Positions 1-10,010 of a stretch of 64,000 nucleotides of DNA are shown in pieces (the first letter of the stretch is position 1; every line of letters begins with the position of its first letter). The notes under the pieces were generated by a model, which was not told the DNA's origin, did no database searches, and saw only the letters and a program-made list of their open reading frames with translations. A program made the translations under genes and the position numbers. Source of the DNA: Hymenobacter aranciens (GTDB lineage Bacteria > Bacteroidota > Bacteroidia > Cytophagales > Hymenobacteraceae); assembly GCF_030580865.1 (NCBI RefSeq), contig NZ_JAUQSY010000003.1, forward strand, positions 1-64,000, given 5' to 3'.

Positions 1-96
1 CCGCCCCCCCTCACCCTCAACAGGCCCCCTTCCCCCCCCCTCCAGACCCCCCCCCCCCCCCCCCCCCCGGACCCCCCCCCCCCCCCCCCGCCCCCC
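1..96. other. Low-complexity poly-C tract
   Basis: Almost every base is C, with runs of ten or more interrupted by isolated A, G and T. No gene or structure can be read here. It sits at the very edge of the window and looks more like a contig-end or sequencing artefact than biology. Confidence 0.7.
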
Positions 97-130
97 AAAA
101 AAAATATTCCGGCCCGGGCCAAAATACTTA

Positions 131-3100
131 CTACCGCACCCGCACCACGCCCGCCCCATTGTAGGAGTGGTACTCGGCGTTGTACATGGCATCGGCGCTC
201 ACCGGGCCCAGCTTGAAGGTGCCCTTGCTCACGGCCCGCGCCAGGTAGTAGAACGACTTGGGCGAGGTGGTGGCAGTAGTGAAAAGGTTGATGCGGTCGT
301 CGCGCACGTCCAGGTAGTCGGGCTGGGCGGCGTCCTTGGCCCAGTCGAGCTCGCGCAGGGCGCCGAGGCGCGGGTTTTCGATTTCGAGGCCCGCCGGCAG
401 CAGGTCGGTGATGGCGACGTTTTTCACGGTGCCCGCCGCGTCGCCGGCTTCGAGGGTGATTTTAACCACCACAAGGTCATTCTGGCTGAAGGTGGGCACG
501 TCCACCGGCTGGCCGGTGCGGGTGAGGAAGCTGCGGCGCACCTTGAGGTAGCTGTCTTCCTCGCGTACTTGGCCGCCGGCCGAAATGCCCTCCACTTCCC
601 AGAAGTAGTAGAGGCTGCCCTTGCCCTTGGTGCTGAGGGTGAGGTTGCGGTTTTGCACGTTCGGCACCTTGAGGTCTTTACCGGAGAAGGTGCCGAGGGG
701 CTTGCCGTCGGCCAGCACGGTGGCGGTGGCGGTGCTGCCGGCGTTGCGGCGGGCCACCTTGCCCAGGGCCAGCAGGGCGAAGGCGCGCTCCTGGGTGTTG
801 AGCCAGCGGGCGTCCTTCATCTGGCGGCTGAGCTGGCGGGCCAGCACCGGGATTTGCGGGTTGTTGGGGTCGGTTTCGAGCAGGGCATTCAGCACGAGGC
901 CCTCGTCGCGGATGGGCGAGTAGAACGAGCCGTCGAGGGCGCGGTCGGCGGCGCGCTCGCCGCCGAAGCGGCCCGGCAGCAGGGCCCGGAACTGGCGCTG
1001 GTTGCCGAGCAGGCCCTGGGTGCAGGCCAGCAGGAATTTCGAGTCTTCGGCCAGCAGCTGGCGGTTGGCCTTGTAGTAGTTCATGGCCACGGCATCCTGG
1101 CGGCCGGCCAGGGCCAGCACGTAGAGCGAGTAGGCAATTTCCTTGCTGGCGATGGTGCGCTCGCGGGCAATTCCGCCCGTGTCGAAGTAGCGGTAGGGTT
1201 CGGTTTCGCGCTTCTTGAGGCGGAATTGCAGGTAGCGCAGCACCTTGTCGAGCGTCGCGGTATTGACGGCGAAACCGGCGCGCTGGGCCTCCTGCAGGAA
1301 GTGGGCGGCGTAGGCCGTGGCCCACCAGTTGTCGTAGTCGCCGCCCGGCCAGTAGCTCAGGCTGCCGTTGTAGAGCTGCATACTCTCAATCTTGCGGATG
1401 GCCTCCTGCACGTGGTAGTTGGGGTTGTAGCGCTGGGCCTTGGCGGCCTTGCCGGTTTGCTGCTGCAGGGTGCCGGCCAAATCGCCGTAGTACAGCTGCG
1501 GGAAGGCGGCCGAAGTGGTTTGCTCCAGGCAGCCGTAGGGGTATTGCAGCAGGTAGCGCAAATCCTTGCTGAACTCGGCCAGCGGCGAGCGGCTCACCAC
1601 CAGCCAGCTGGTCAGCGAGCCCGGCAGGAAGTCGGTTTTTAGGTCGAGCGGGGCCCTCCCCGACCACGAATACCAGCTATCCCCGCCGACCACTACGCCG
1701 CTGCCGGTGCGCTTTTCGAGCGGCGCGGCCGGGCGGATGGGCAGATTAATTTCCTCAGAGAAGGTTTCTGAGGCAGCCGCCCCTGCACTTTTAGCCGTTG
1801 CTATAACTGCCAAGCTGGCTTCTCCAATACCATCACCTACCTTCAAATGGAAGGTAAAACGGCCTTCTGACTTAGGAGCCACTGATAAGGTGAAGACCCT
1901 TGGCGTGACTACCCGGGAGCTGAGGGTATCTCTGACTGGTGCTGCCGCCAGTTTGAGAAGCTTGCTAAGCTCCAGGTTGGTTGTTATAACCATTTTCTTA
2001 CTGGTGGTATTCGTGAAAGTCACCGGCACGGTAAGACTGTCGCCCGGGCTAGCAAACCGTGGCAGCGCCGTACTGATAACCACCGGGTCGGCCACCTTCA
2101 TCTCGTGCTCGGCCGAGCCGAAGGCATCGTCCTTATATGCCACGGCCATGAGGCGCAGCGCCCCCGAAAACTGCGGCACCCGCAGCTTGTAGCGCACTTT
2201 GCCGTCGGCATCGGCGGTGAGCACGCCGCTCCACTTGGCCACCAGCTTCACCCGGCGGTTGGGCACGGGCGTGGTGCGGCGGCCGTACTCGGAGGCGTCG
2301 CCTCCCGTGCTACTGCTGCCCAGCTCCGGCAGCAGGAAGGGGTACACATCGTAGGCCGATACTTCCAGGGCGCGCTTCTGGTAGAAGTAGCCGTAGGGGT
2401 CGGGCGTGCGGTAGTTCTTGATTTGCAGGATGCCCTCGTCCACGATGGCCAGCGTCACCTGGGCGCGGGGGGCGGTGCTCACCTCCACCGTCTGCCACAC
2501 CTGCGAGCGGCTGGCGGCCGGCGCCTTGATGGCCACGGCCAGCCTGGCCTCCGGCTTGGCCACCGTCAGCGGCACGAAACCGCGGGCCACGGTCAGCGGC
2601 AGGCGGTTGTCGGTAATGGCCCGGATGGCGGTGGCCGTCACGTACACGTTGGGCACGTGCTCGGCCTTGATGTCGATTTTGACCTCGGCCGATTTCTGGT
2701 CGGTGTTCACGTAGAAGTGTTGCAGCAATTTGCCGCGCTCCACCGTCACCAGGATGCGCCCGGCAAACGGCGATTTCAGCAGCAGCTTGGCCGTTTCGCC
2801 CGGCTCGTAGCTGGCCTTGTCGGGCTCGATGCTCACCTCGCCCTCGTTGTTCACCTCAAACGAATTCGCCTGCGTGTCGCCGTAGCCGTAGGCGTAGAAA
2901 CTCTGCGCCACGTAGCTGGCCGCGCCCGGCCGGCTCACCCGCACCTCGTACTCGCCCGAATACATCGGCGTGAAGCTGAAGCTCGAATTGGCGCCCACGT
3001 TCATCGGCTTATTCAGAATGACTTGCTCGCGCTGCTGCGAATTGTACACGTAGCGCCCGCCCTGGCGCTCCAGCACCGTTTCCCACAGCAGCCGCACCAC

Positions 3101-5698
3101 CCGCACCTGCGCCGGGGCCGCCGTGGGCGCGCCCTTGGGCGTGAGGGCCACCAGCCGCACCGGCACCGCCTGCCGCGTGCTCACCAGGTCGCTCACCCGC
3201 CCGATGCCGAACATCGTGCTCTGCGTCTGCACCTCGAAGGTCGCCAGCCGGTTCACCGGCCGCCCGGTTTCGTCAAACACCGTGGCGAAGGCCGTGCCCT
3301 CCAGCGTGCCGAGGTCGGGGTAGTCGGGTACCGTATAAGTGGCCATGCCCTGGCCGTTGGCGTCGGTTTCGCCCTCGCGCACGGTCTTCTCGAAGCGCGA
3401 CACCGGCGAGGGGATTTCCTCGTAGCGGTTGCGCCGCCGCTCGCCGGTGTTGATGGCGAAGTCGAAGTTCTCGTATTTCTTGGGGGCAAAAACTTTCTCT
3501 TTCAGCGAAAACTCTACCTCGTATTTCCGGTCCGAAGCCGGCGGGCCGAAGAGGTTGGTGGCCGTCAGGCGGGCCGTCACGTCCTGCCCGGGCTTGAGCA
3601 CGGTGGGGGAAGCCGTCACCACCAGCTTCAGCCGGTCGGGGATGAATTCCTCCACGCTGATTTGCCGCGAGGTCAGCAGCACGTCGTTGCCGGTCAGCAC
3701 TTCCAGGGTGTAGAGGCCGGTCATGATGCTCGGCGGCAGGATGAAGCGGCTCTCGAACGAGCCCGCCGCCGTGAGCTTGGGCCGCAGGGCGGCGTATTCC
3801 TTGCCGGTGGGCAGCAGCAGGCGGATTTTCATGGGCAGCCCGGCGGGGGGCGTCTGCCAGTCCTCGGTCCGCACGATGGTGTTGGTGCGCACCGTGTCGC
3901 CGGGCCGGTACAAGTCCCGGTCGCCGTACAAGAAAGCCTGGTAGCGCGCCGCGTTCGATTGCAGCCCGCCCACCTCGAAGCGCGAGGTTTCCACCCGGCT
4001 GCGGCTCATGTCCAGAAAGGTAAAGTCGGCGTCCTTCACCGCCGTAATCATGCCCAGCTTGAAGCGGTGCTGCAAGGTCACGGAGTCAAATTCGGCCACG
4101 CCGGCCGCGCTGGTCGTGGTCGTGCCTACAATCTGGTTGTTGGTACTCACCAGGTTCACGGTCAGCCCGCTCAGCGGCTCGGCCGCCCGCAGCGAGTTGG
4201 CAAATACGGTGATGCCGCTGGCACTCTCCTTCACGATGAGGCCCACGTCGGTCACGGCCACCAGCTTGCTCACCTGCAGCCATTGCCGCTCGGTGTCCTG
4301 CACCCGCACCACGTACAGCCCCTTCATCGGCCCTTGAAACTCCAGGTCTTTCAAGCTCAGGTTCAGCAGCCGCAGCCCCGCCTGCTTCGGCAACGCATCC
4401 ACCGACACGGTGCGCTCGGACAGGATGTCGCCGAGGTTTTCGGTTTCGTAGTAGCGGTAGCTGTGGTCCACGTAGCCGCCCTCGCCGTCTTCCTCATCAC
4501 CGCCTTCGTACTCGCTGCCGCCTTCCTCGTCGTAATTGTAGCCGTACTGCTCGCCGCTCCGCAGCAGCGCCTGAATGTTGTTGGCGTACACCTTGGCGAT
4601 GGTCACCTTTACCTTGGCCACCTCGTTGATGCGCAAGCCCAGGTTGCGGTTGCCATTCGCCCCCAGGTACATGGCCTTCTCGCCATTGGTAAAGCTGATG
4701 CTCGGCCGCTCCGCGCCAAACGAAACCGCCTGGCTGTAGGCACTAGTCAGCACGCCGCCCAGCAGGCCGCGCGTGCCCGCCGCCAGTCCAATCTGATAAG
4801 TCTTGCCCACCTCGAAGCCGCCCTTGAGCGTGAAGCCGCTCTCCAGCGCCTCCACCGCAAAAGCCACCGCCGGCGTCACCGTCAATTGATTCTGAATGTC
4901 GGCCACCGCCACCGGCTGGCTGGTGAGCACCGTCACCACCGGCTCGGCGTTGAGCAGCGCGCCCGTCAGCTCGCGCACTTCCAGCGCCGACTGGTCGGGC
5001 ACCTGCACCTGGGCCGTGAGCGGCTTCTCGGTAGCCGTGGAGCCGGCCGCCGGCTTCAGCCCCGGCGCCACCTCCACTTCTACCGGCGAGCCGGTGCGCA
5101 CCTCCTGCATAAACGTTACCGCCACCATCTTATCCGGCTCCGCCGAGCTGATTTCTACTGCTACCGGCTTGCCGTCCTGGGTCACTTTCAGGCGCGAGCG
5201 CAGGTCGGCCGGCCGCACGGGGTAGTTGAATACCAAGTTGGCCCGCAGCTCGGCCGTACCCGTGGCGCGAGCCGAGCGGCCGTAAAACGCCTGCGGGTCG
5301 CCCATCTGCAGGTAGGGCGTGTGGAATTTCGCGCGGTTGAGCGCCAGCTTCTGCTTGCCGCTGGGCATGGCCTGTGGGCGCAGCGCGGCGTTAAAAACCG
5401 TGCTGGGCCGGAAGGGTTCCAGCGGCGAAAACGTCAGCTCCCGGTCGCCGGTCCACTTGAATTTGCCGCGCACGTTGGGCGAAAACGTGACGTAGCGCGT
5501 GGTGTCCCAGCGGTTCAATTGCGCGTCGTCGACCACCTTTTCATCGAAGGTGAACACGAGATTGGAGTATGGGTCGATTTCCTCGCCGTCGCCCTTAGCG
5601 GTTTCGGCGGCCTGCTCCTCGGCCGTCTTTTTGGAGCACGAAAAGGTGGCCGTCAGCAACATCAGCAGCAACGGCAAAAAGCGGTAACGCACCAGCAT
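131..5698 (-). CDS. Alpha-2-macroglobulin family lipoprotein
   Basis: About 1855 residues, the size of bacterial alpha-2-macroglobulins, which trap proteases in the periplasm. The start is set at the ATG at 5696-5698, not the in-frame ATG 39 bp upstream, because it gives a clean lipoprotein signal: Arg residues, a Leu/Met-rich core, and lipobox TFSC with the lipidated Cys at residue 21. MG-type beta-sandwich repeats follow. A strongly acidic Gly/Tyr-rich insert lies near residues 395-425. The thioester motif GCLEQ is intact with Cys about residue 1390 (1529-1531), so the protein should trap covalently. An alpha-helical thioester domain and a receptor-binding-like C-terminus follow. The usual partner PBP1c is not in view. 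The stretch at about 1741-2060 has clearly lower GC than the rest of the gene. Divergent from the M28 peptidase gene. Confidence 0.93.
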   Translation of the reverse strand: MLVRYRFLPLLLMLLTATFSCSKKTAEEQAAETAKGDGEEIDPYSNLVFTFDEKVVDDAQLNRWDTTRYVTFSPNVRGKFKWTGDRELTFSPLEPFRPSTVFNAALRPQAMPSGKQKLALNRAKFHTPYLQMGDPQAFYGRSARATGTAELRANLVFNYPVRPADLRSRLKVTQDGKPVAVEISSAEPDKMVAVTFMQEVRTGSPVEVEVAPGLKPAAGSTATEKPLTAQVQVPDQSALEVRELTGALLNAEPVVTVLTSQPVAVADIQNQLTVTPAVAFAVEALESGFTLKGGFEVGKTYQIGLAAGTRGLLGGVLTSAYSQAVSFGAERPSISFTNGEKAMYLGANGNRNLGLRINEVAKVKVTIAKVYANNIQALLRSGEQYGYNYDEEGGSEYEGGDEEDGEGGYVDHSYRYYETENLGDILSERTVSVDALPKQAGLRLLNLSLKDLEFQGPMKGLYVVRVQDTERQWLQVSKLVAVTDVGLIVKESASGITVFANSLRAAEPLSGLTVNLVSTNNQIVGTTTTSAAGVAEFDSVTLQHRFKLGMITAVKDADFTFLDMSRSRVETSRFEVGGLQSNAARYQAFLYGDRDLYRPGDTVRTNTIVRTEDWQTPPAGLPMKIRLLLPTGKEYAALRPKLTAAGSFESRFILPPSIMTGLYTLEVLTGNDVLLTSRQISVEEFIPDRLKLVVTASPTVLKPGQDVTARLTATNLFGPPASDRKYEVEFSLKEKVFAPKKYENFDFAINTGERRRNRYEEIPSPVSRFEKTVREGETDANGQGMATYTVPDYPDLGTLEGTAFATVFDETGRPVNRLATFEVQTQSTMFGIGRVSDLVSTRQAVPVRLVALTPKGAPTAAPAQVRVVRLLWETVLERQGGRYVYNSQQREQVILNKPMNVGANSSFSFTPMYSGEYEVRVSRPGAASYVAQSFYAYGYGDTQANSFEVNNEGEVSIEPDKASYEPGETAKLLLKSPFAGRILVTVERGKLLQHFYVNTDQKSAEVKIDIKAEHVPNVYVTATAIRAITDNRLPLTVARGFVPLTVAKPEARLAVAIKAPAASRSQVWQTVEVSTAPRAQVTLAIVDEGILQIKNYRTPDPYGYFYQKRALEVSAYDVYPFLLPELGSSSTGGDASEYGRRTTPVPNRRVKLVAKWSGVLTADADGKVRYKLRVPQFSGALRLMAVAYKDDAFGSAEHEMKVADPVVISTALPRFASPGDSLTVPVTFTNTTSKKMVITTNLELSKLLKLAAAPVRDTLSSRVVTPRVFTLSVAPKSEGRFTFHLKVGDGIGEASLAVIATAKSAGAAASETFSEEINLPIRPAAPLEKRTGSGVVVGGDSWYSWSGRAPLDLKTDFLPGSLTSWLVVSRSPLAEFSKDLRYLLQYPYGCLEQTTSAAFPQLYYGDLAGTLQQQTGKAAKAQRYNPNYHVQEAIRKIESMQLYNGSLSYWPGGDYDNWWATAYAAHFLQEAQRAGFAVNTATLDKVLRYLQFRLKKRETEPYRYFDTGGIARERTIASKEIAYSLYVLALAGRQDAVAMNYYKANRQLLAEDSKFLLACTQGLLGNQRQFRALLPGRFGGERAADRALDGSFYSPIRDEGLVLNALLETDPNNPQIPVLARQLSRQMKDARWLNTQERAFALLALGKVARRNAGSTATATVLADGKPLGTFSGKDLKVPNVQNRNLTLSTKGKGSLYYFWEVEGISAGGQVREEDSYLKVRRSFLTRTGQPVDVPTFSQNDLVVVKITLEAGDAAGTVKNVAITDLLPAGLEIENPRLGALRELDWAKDAAQPDYLDVRDDRINLFTTATTSPKSFYYLARAVSKGTFKLGPVSADAMYNAEYHSYNGAGVVRVR

Positions 5699-5835
5699 AG
5701 GGGAAGGGGGTGAGAATTTGGCCGGAAGGTAAGGCACCAGCCGCGGTTTAGCATTAAGCCCGCGTTAAATTAGGATTTGCCAAGCTCAATTCCGGCCGTA
5801 GAGTAGTAGATTGGCGGCTCACTTACGAGAATACC

Positions 5836-6702
5836 ATGCCTGCCGACCATAACCGCCTCTACGCCGATGTTGCTTTTCTTACCGCCTTGCAGCCGGCCCG
5901 CAACTGCTACAACCTGGAGTCGCTCAACCGCGCCGCCGATTACCTGAAAGCCGCGTTCGAAGAGCTGCGATGTAACGTCACGGAGCAGCAGTTTGAGGCT
6001 GACGGCCGGCAGTACCGTAATATCATCGCCTCCTTTGGGCCGCCCGCTGCCGACCGCATTGTGGTGGGCGCGCACTACGATGTGTGCGGCGACCAACCAG
6101 GCGCCGACGACAACGCCAGCGCCGTGGCGGGCCTGCTCGAAACGGCGCGTCTGCTGAATGAGCATCAGCCTGCGTTGGGATACCGGGTTGATTTTGTGGC
6201 TTATCCCAACGAGGAGCCACCTTATTTCGCTACCGATTACATGGGTAGTGCCGTGCACGCGGCAGCCCTGCACCAAGCCGGGGTGGCGGTGCGCGCCATG
6301 CTCTGCTATGAGATGATTGGCTATTTCAGCAACGAGCCAAACTCCCAGCTTTTCCCGAATGAAGCCCTCGCCAGCCAGTTTCCCAGCATTGGTAATTTTA
6401 TCATCGTGGTGGGCAAAACCGGTCAGGAAAGCTTCACCCAGCGCGTGCAGCAACTGATGCAGGCTCAGGCAGCCATCGACGTACAGCACGTCAATCTGCC
6501 GGAAGAACTGGCACTGTCTAAACTATCCGACCACCGCAATTACTGGCGCTACGGCTACGATGCCGTCATGATTAACGACACTTCCTTTCTACGCAATCCA
6601 CACTATCACCAGCCCACCGACACCATCGATACATTGGATTTTAATCGAATGGCCGAAGTAGTGAACGGCACCTACGGTGCCCTGCTGGGCCTGATGGAAT
6701 AG
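5836..6702 (+). CDS. M28 family zinc aminopeptidase-like protein
   Basis: 288 residues with the M28 co-catalytic zinc layout. VVGAHYDV supplies His and Asp, GADDNASA the bridging Asp, NEEPPYF the Glu pair, and DHRNYW with a late HYHQPTDT supplies the remaining ligands. M28 enzymes release N-terminal residues from peptides. No signal peptide is visible, so a cytoplasmic role is likely unless the start is misplaced. It is transcribed away from the macroglobulin gene across a 137-bp gap and abuts the convergent DUF167 gene with no spacer (stop at 6700-6702, opposing stop at 6703-6705). Substrate cannot be told from the sequence. Confidence 0.88.
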   Translation: MPADHNRLYADVAFLTALQPARNCYNLESLNRAADYLKAAFEELRCNVTEQQFEADGRQYRNIIASFGPPAADRIVVGAHYDVCGDQPGADDNASAVAGLLETARLLNEHQPALGYRVDFVAYPNEEPPYFATDYMGSAVHAAALHQAGVAVRAMLCYEMIGYFSNEPNSQLFPNEALASQFPSIGNFIIVVGKTGQESFTQRVQQLMQAQAAIDVQHVNLPEELALSKLSDHRNYWRYGYDAVMINDTSFLRNPHYHQPTDTIDTLDFNRMAEVVNGTYGALLGLME

Positions 6703-6975
6703 CTAGTGAGCGTGGGCCAATACCTGCTGCAGACGTGCCTGACCCTCCGCTTCATCTAGGTCGATGCCCACTTTCTTGAACGGCGCCGTGTGCCCGCTCA
6801 GCAATTCCACTTGGCTTTTACTCACCCCAAACACCTGCGCCAGATACGCCAGCAGGCAGGCGTTGGCCTTGCCATCCTGCGCGGGCGCTTTCAGGCGCAC
6901 TACCAGCGAGCCGTCGGCCGCCCGCAGCAGCACATTGGCCGAGGCATTGGGTTTGGCGCGGAGGTGGATGTGCAT
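6703..6975 (-). CDS. DUF167 (YggU-type) family protein
   Basis: 90 residues matching the small DUF167 alpha/beta fold found across bacteria and eukaryotes. Recognisable features are RAKPNAS near the N-terminus, VVRLKAPAQDGKAN in the middle, and SKSQVELLSGHTAPFKKV after it. Function is unknown. It lies downstream of metG in the same orientation, with 62 bp between them, and its stop codon abuts that of the convergent M28 peptidase gene. Length is normal for the family. Confidence 0.88.
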   Translation of the reverse strand: MHIHLRAKPNASANVLLRAADGSLVVRLKAPAQDGKANACLLAYLAQVFGVSKSQVELLSGHTAPFKKVGIDLDEAEGQARLQQVLAHAH

Positions 6976-7037
6976 GGGATGAGGTTTGGTTAAAAAGAAC
7001 TGTCATGCTGAACGCAGTGAAGCATGACAGCCGAGAC

Positions 7038-9077
7038 TTAATTAATTCCGCTGCCATTGCGCACCGGCTGCCCCGGCTGCATCAGCGCCAGCGAGCCATC
7101 AGCATTCTCCGCCAGCAGCAGCATGCCCTGACTCTGAATGCCTTTAATCTCACGCGGGGCTAGGTTCAGCAGCACCTGCACCTGTTGCCCAATCAGCGCT
7201 TCGGGAATAAAATATTCCGCGATGCCGCTCACAATGGTGCGCTGGTCGAGGCCGGTGTCCACGGTCAGCTTCAGCAGCTTCTTGGTTTTGGCTACTTTCT
7301 CGGCGGCGATAATCGTCCCCACGCGCAAATCAATGTGCTGAAACTGCTCGAAGGAAATATTTTCCTTGGCCGCTACCACCGGCGCATTGGCCAGTTGGTT
7401 GGCCTTTTTGGTATCGAGCAGTTTCTGCACCTGCGCTTCCACTGTGGCATCTTCAATTTTGCCAAATAGCAGTGCGGGCTCCTGCAGTTGCAGCCCGGCC
7501 GTCAGCGCATTTAGCTGCGCCGCGCTGTCCCACTTGCCCAGCGGAATATTCAGCATGTTGCTCAGCTTGTGGGCTGATTCGGGCAGGAAGGGCTCCAGCA
7601 GCGGCGCCAGCGCGGCCGCAATTTGCAGCGCTACGTGCAGCACCGTGCCCGTGCGCCCGGCATCGGTTTTAATTAAATGCCAGGGCTGCGTATCGGCCAG
7701 ATATTTATTTCCCAGGCGCGCCAAATTCAGTACTTCCGCCAGCGCATCGCGGAAACGGTAATTCTCAATCAGCTCACCGATTTTCGCCGGAAATTCTGCC
7801 GCTTGTTTCAGCGTCTCCTGGTCCGAATCAGTTAATTCGCCCTGCGCCGGCACTTTGCCTTCGAAAAACTTGTGCGTCAGCACGGCGGCGCGGTTCACAA
7901 AATTGCCCAGCGTAGCGACCAGTTCGTTATTATTCCGCGCCTGAAAATCCTTCCAGGTGAAGTCGTTGTCTTTCGTCTCGGGCGCGTTGGCGCACAATAC
8001 GTAACGTAGTACGTCGGCCTGCCCAGGGAAATCGGCCAAGTACTCGTGTAGCCACACAGCCCAGTTGCGCGAGGTACTGATTTTGTCGCCCTCCAGGTTC
8101 AGGAATTCATTCGCCGGCACATTGTCCGGCAAAATGTAGTCGCCGTACGCCTTCAGCATCGTGGGGAAAATGATGCAGTGAAATACAATATTGTCCTTGC
8201 CGATGAAATGCACCAATTTGCTTTCCGGGTCCTTCCAGTAAGTTTCCCATTCTTCGGGGAAGGCTTCCTTGGTGGCCGAGATGTAGCCGATGGGCGCATC
8301 AAACCACACGTACAGGACTTTGCCCTCGCCGCCGGGCACCGGCACGGGCACACCCCAGTCGAGGTCGCGCGTCACGGCGCGAGGGTGCAGGCCCTGGTCA
8401 ATCCACGATTTGCACTGGCCGTACACGTTGGTTTTCCAATCACTTTTGTGGCCTTCCACAATCCATTCGCGCAGCCAGGGCTCGTACTGGTCGAGGGGCA
8501 AAAACCAGTGCTTGGTATCGCGCAGCACGGGCGGCGCGCCGCTCAGCATCGAGCGCGGGCTAATTAATTCCGTGGGGCTGAGAGAGGTGCCGCAACGCTC
8601 ACACTGGTCACCGTAGGCGTTTTCATTGCCGCAATTCGGACAAGTACCCACGATGTAGCGGTCGGCCAGAAATTGCTGAGCCTTTTCGTCGTAGTACTGC
8701 TGTGTGGTTTGCTCGATGAATTTGCCTTCCTCGTACAGCTTTTTGAAAAAGCCGCTCGAAACTTCGGCGTGCGTTTTCGACGAAGTGCGCGAATACACAT
8801 CAAAGGAAACGTGGAAATCCTGGAACGAGTCGCGAATCAGGGCGTGATATTTATCAACCACTTGCTGCGGCGTCACGCCTTCTTTCTGGGCCCGGATGGT
8901 AATGGGCACGCCGTGCTCATCGGAGCCGCAAATAAATTTTACGTCGCGGCCCACCGAGCGCAGGTAGCGGGTATAAATATCGGCTGGTAAATACACACCG
9001 GCCAGGTGGCCAATATGCACGGGACCATTAGCATACGGCAGGGCAGCGGTGACAGTGTAACGTTTGGGTAAAGCCAT
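7038..9077 (-). CDS. metG: Methionyl-tRNA synthetase
   Basis: 679 residues from the ATG at 9075-9077. The 36 residues possible upstream look like non-coding AT-rich leader, and the protein begins [13 protein letters not shown] as family members do. Class I signatures are present: [15 protein letters not shown] (HIGH box), a zinc knuckle [18 protein letters not shown], and the KMSKS-equivalent GDKISTSRN. The C-terminal 100 or so residues form an EMAPII-like tRNA-binding domain ([20 protein letters not shown], then a GMLLLAE motif), which in this enzyme type drives dimerisation. It charges initiator and elongator tRNA-Met in the cytoplasm. The 227 bp upstream are AT-rich and hold no gene I can support. 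Confidence 0.98.
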   Translation of the reverse strand: MALPKRYTVTAALPYANGPVHIGHLAGVYLPADIYTRYLRSVGRDVKFICGSDEHGVPITIRAQKEGVTPQQVVDKYHALIRDSFQDFHVSFDVYSRTSSKTHAEVSSGFFKKLYEEGKFIEQTTQQYYDEKAQQFLADRYIVGTCPNCGNENAYGDQCERCGTSLSPTELISPRSMLSGAPPVLRDTKHWFLPLDQYEPWLREWIVEGHKSDWKTNVYGQCKSWIDQGLHPRAVTRDLDWGVPVPVPGGEGKVLYVWFDAPIGYISATKEAFPEEWETYWKDPESKLVHFIGKDNIVFHCIIFPTMLKAYGDYILPDNVPANEFLNLEGDKISTSRNWAVWLHEYLADFPGQADVLRYVLCANAPETKDNDFTWKDFQARNNNELVATLGNFVNRAAVLTHKFFEGKVPAQGELTDSDQETLKQAAEFPAKIGELIENYRFRDALAEVLNLARLGNKYLADTQPWHLIKTDAGRTGTVLHVALQIAAALAPLLEPFLPESAHKLSNMLNIPLGKWDSAAQLNALTAGLQLQEPALLFGKIEDATVEAQVQKLLDTKKANQLANAPVVAAKENISFEQFQHIDLRVGTIIAAEKVAKTKKLLKLTVDTGLDQRTIVSGIAEYFIPEALIGQQVQVLLNLAPREIKGIQSQGMLLLAENADGSLALMQPGQPVRNGSGIN

Positions 9078-9304
9078 TTTTAGGGAAGAAACAGGTTTGC
9101 TTTTGGCTGCAATTGCCAGTTGGAAGCGTCTGTTTTTAATTAAATCAGAATTAATTTCTTGAGCTGCTGAAAAATAAATTAACAAAAAACGCTATTCAGT
9201 CGTTTGATGCCTGTTCAGCGGCTTGTTATTCGGTTATTTGCAGTCGAATGTGAGTCAGCCGAAATATTACCCCCGTCTTAACCCTTATCAACCATTCTTT
9301 ACGC

Positions 9305-9916
9305 ATGAAAAAACCTGCTCAAGCGGCTCCGGAAAAGGAGAAGCGCGCCAAGCGCACACCGGAAGAAAAAGCGGCCCGCAAATCGGAACGCAAATCGGAT
9401 AAAGTAGCCCGCCGCGCTTCGGCCGACCTCGCGGATGACCGCGCCGCAAACAAAGCCAGCCAGAAAAAATCGCTCAAGTCGGCAGCCAAGCAGCTCCAGA
9501 AGGAACTTGACAAGCGCATGAGCGAAGTTGTGACTCGCATCCGCAAAGAAACGAAAGCGAAGCTGAAGGATGTCGTGAAGGAGGCCACCCGCCGCCTCGA
9601 CCTCGATACCGAACGCATGTTCGAGCAGGCCCTGCACACCATCGTGCAGCACTACGATTCGGTGAGCACCACGCCCACCGCGGCCGAAACCAGCGCCCCC
9701 GCCGCCGAAGCCCCGACGAAGCAGCGCCGCCCCCGCCGCACTACTGCTGAGGTGAAAGAAGCCGCCGCTGCCGCTCCCAAACGGCGCGGCCCCAAGCCCG
9801 GCACCCCCGCCACCGGCGCCAAGCGCGGCCCCAAGCCCCGCGTGCAACTGGCCCCGGAGGCCAATGACGTAACCAACTCGGCCGACAGCCCGGGCACCGG
9901 TGAAGTAAGCGCATAA
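9305..9916 (+). CDS. Lysine/alanine-rich, AT-hook-like basic protein
   Basis: 203 residues, not assigned to a named family. The first 60 residues are a Lys/Arg/Ala/Glu mix. Residues 60-115 look like an amphipathic helix pair (KQLQKELDKRMSEVVTRI and following). The C-terminal third is Ala/Pro-rich with two RGPKP units (KRRGPKP and KRGPKP), resembling the AT-hook core RGRP that lies in the minor groove, and a related KQRRPRR. The overall look is of a histone H1-like or nucleoid-associated protein, but this is composition-based inference. No signal peptide is present. It converges on a lipoprotein gene across a hairpin repeat at 9924-10001. Confidence 0.75.
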   Translation: MKKPAQAAPEKEKRAKRTPEEKAARKSERKSDKVARRASADLADDRAANKASQKKSLKSAAKQLQKELDKRMSEVVTRIRKETKAKLKDVVKEATRRLDLDTERMFEQALHTIVQHYDSVSTTPTAAETSAPAAEAPTKQRRPRRTTAEVKEAAAAAPKRRGPKPGTPATGAKRGPKPRVQLAPEANDVTNSADSPGTGEVSA

Positions 9917-9923
9917 TTGCGTC

Positions 9924-10001
9924 ATGAGTTAAAAATCAGGAGTTATGAGTTGGGAGACAAAAGCGGTGCTCTCAACTCATAACTCCTGATTTTTAACTCA
10001 T
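9924..10001. repeat. Heptamer-word hairpin between convergent genes
   Basis: Two 33-nt arms (9924-9956 and 9969-10001) are inverted copies with one mismatch, around a 12-nt loop. Each arm can be read as successive 7-bp words such as ATGAGTT and AGGAGTT. It begins 8 bp after one stop codon and ends 9 bp before the opposing one, so it could end transcription from both sides. The same words recur at 29158-29214. Confidence 0.9.
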
Positions 10002-10010
10002 AACCCAACT

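Noticed and set aside
2105..5713. A 1202-residue plus-strand open frame antisense to the macroglobulin gene
   Set aside because: It is His/Arg/Leu/Gly-rich with no domain, and is a by-product of GC-rich codon use on the other strand. The sense gene has full motifs.
7038..9185. Longer metG start at 9183-9185
   Set aside because: The extra 36 residues are encoded by an AT-rich leader and do not resemble the family N-terminus.
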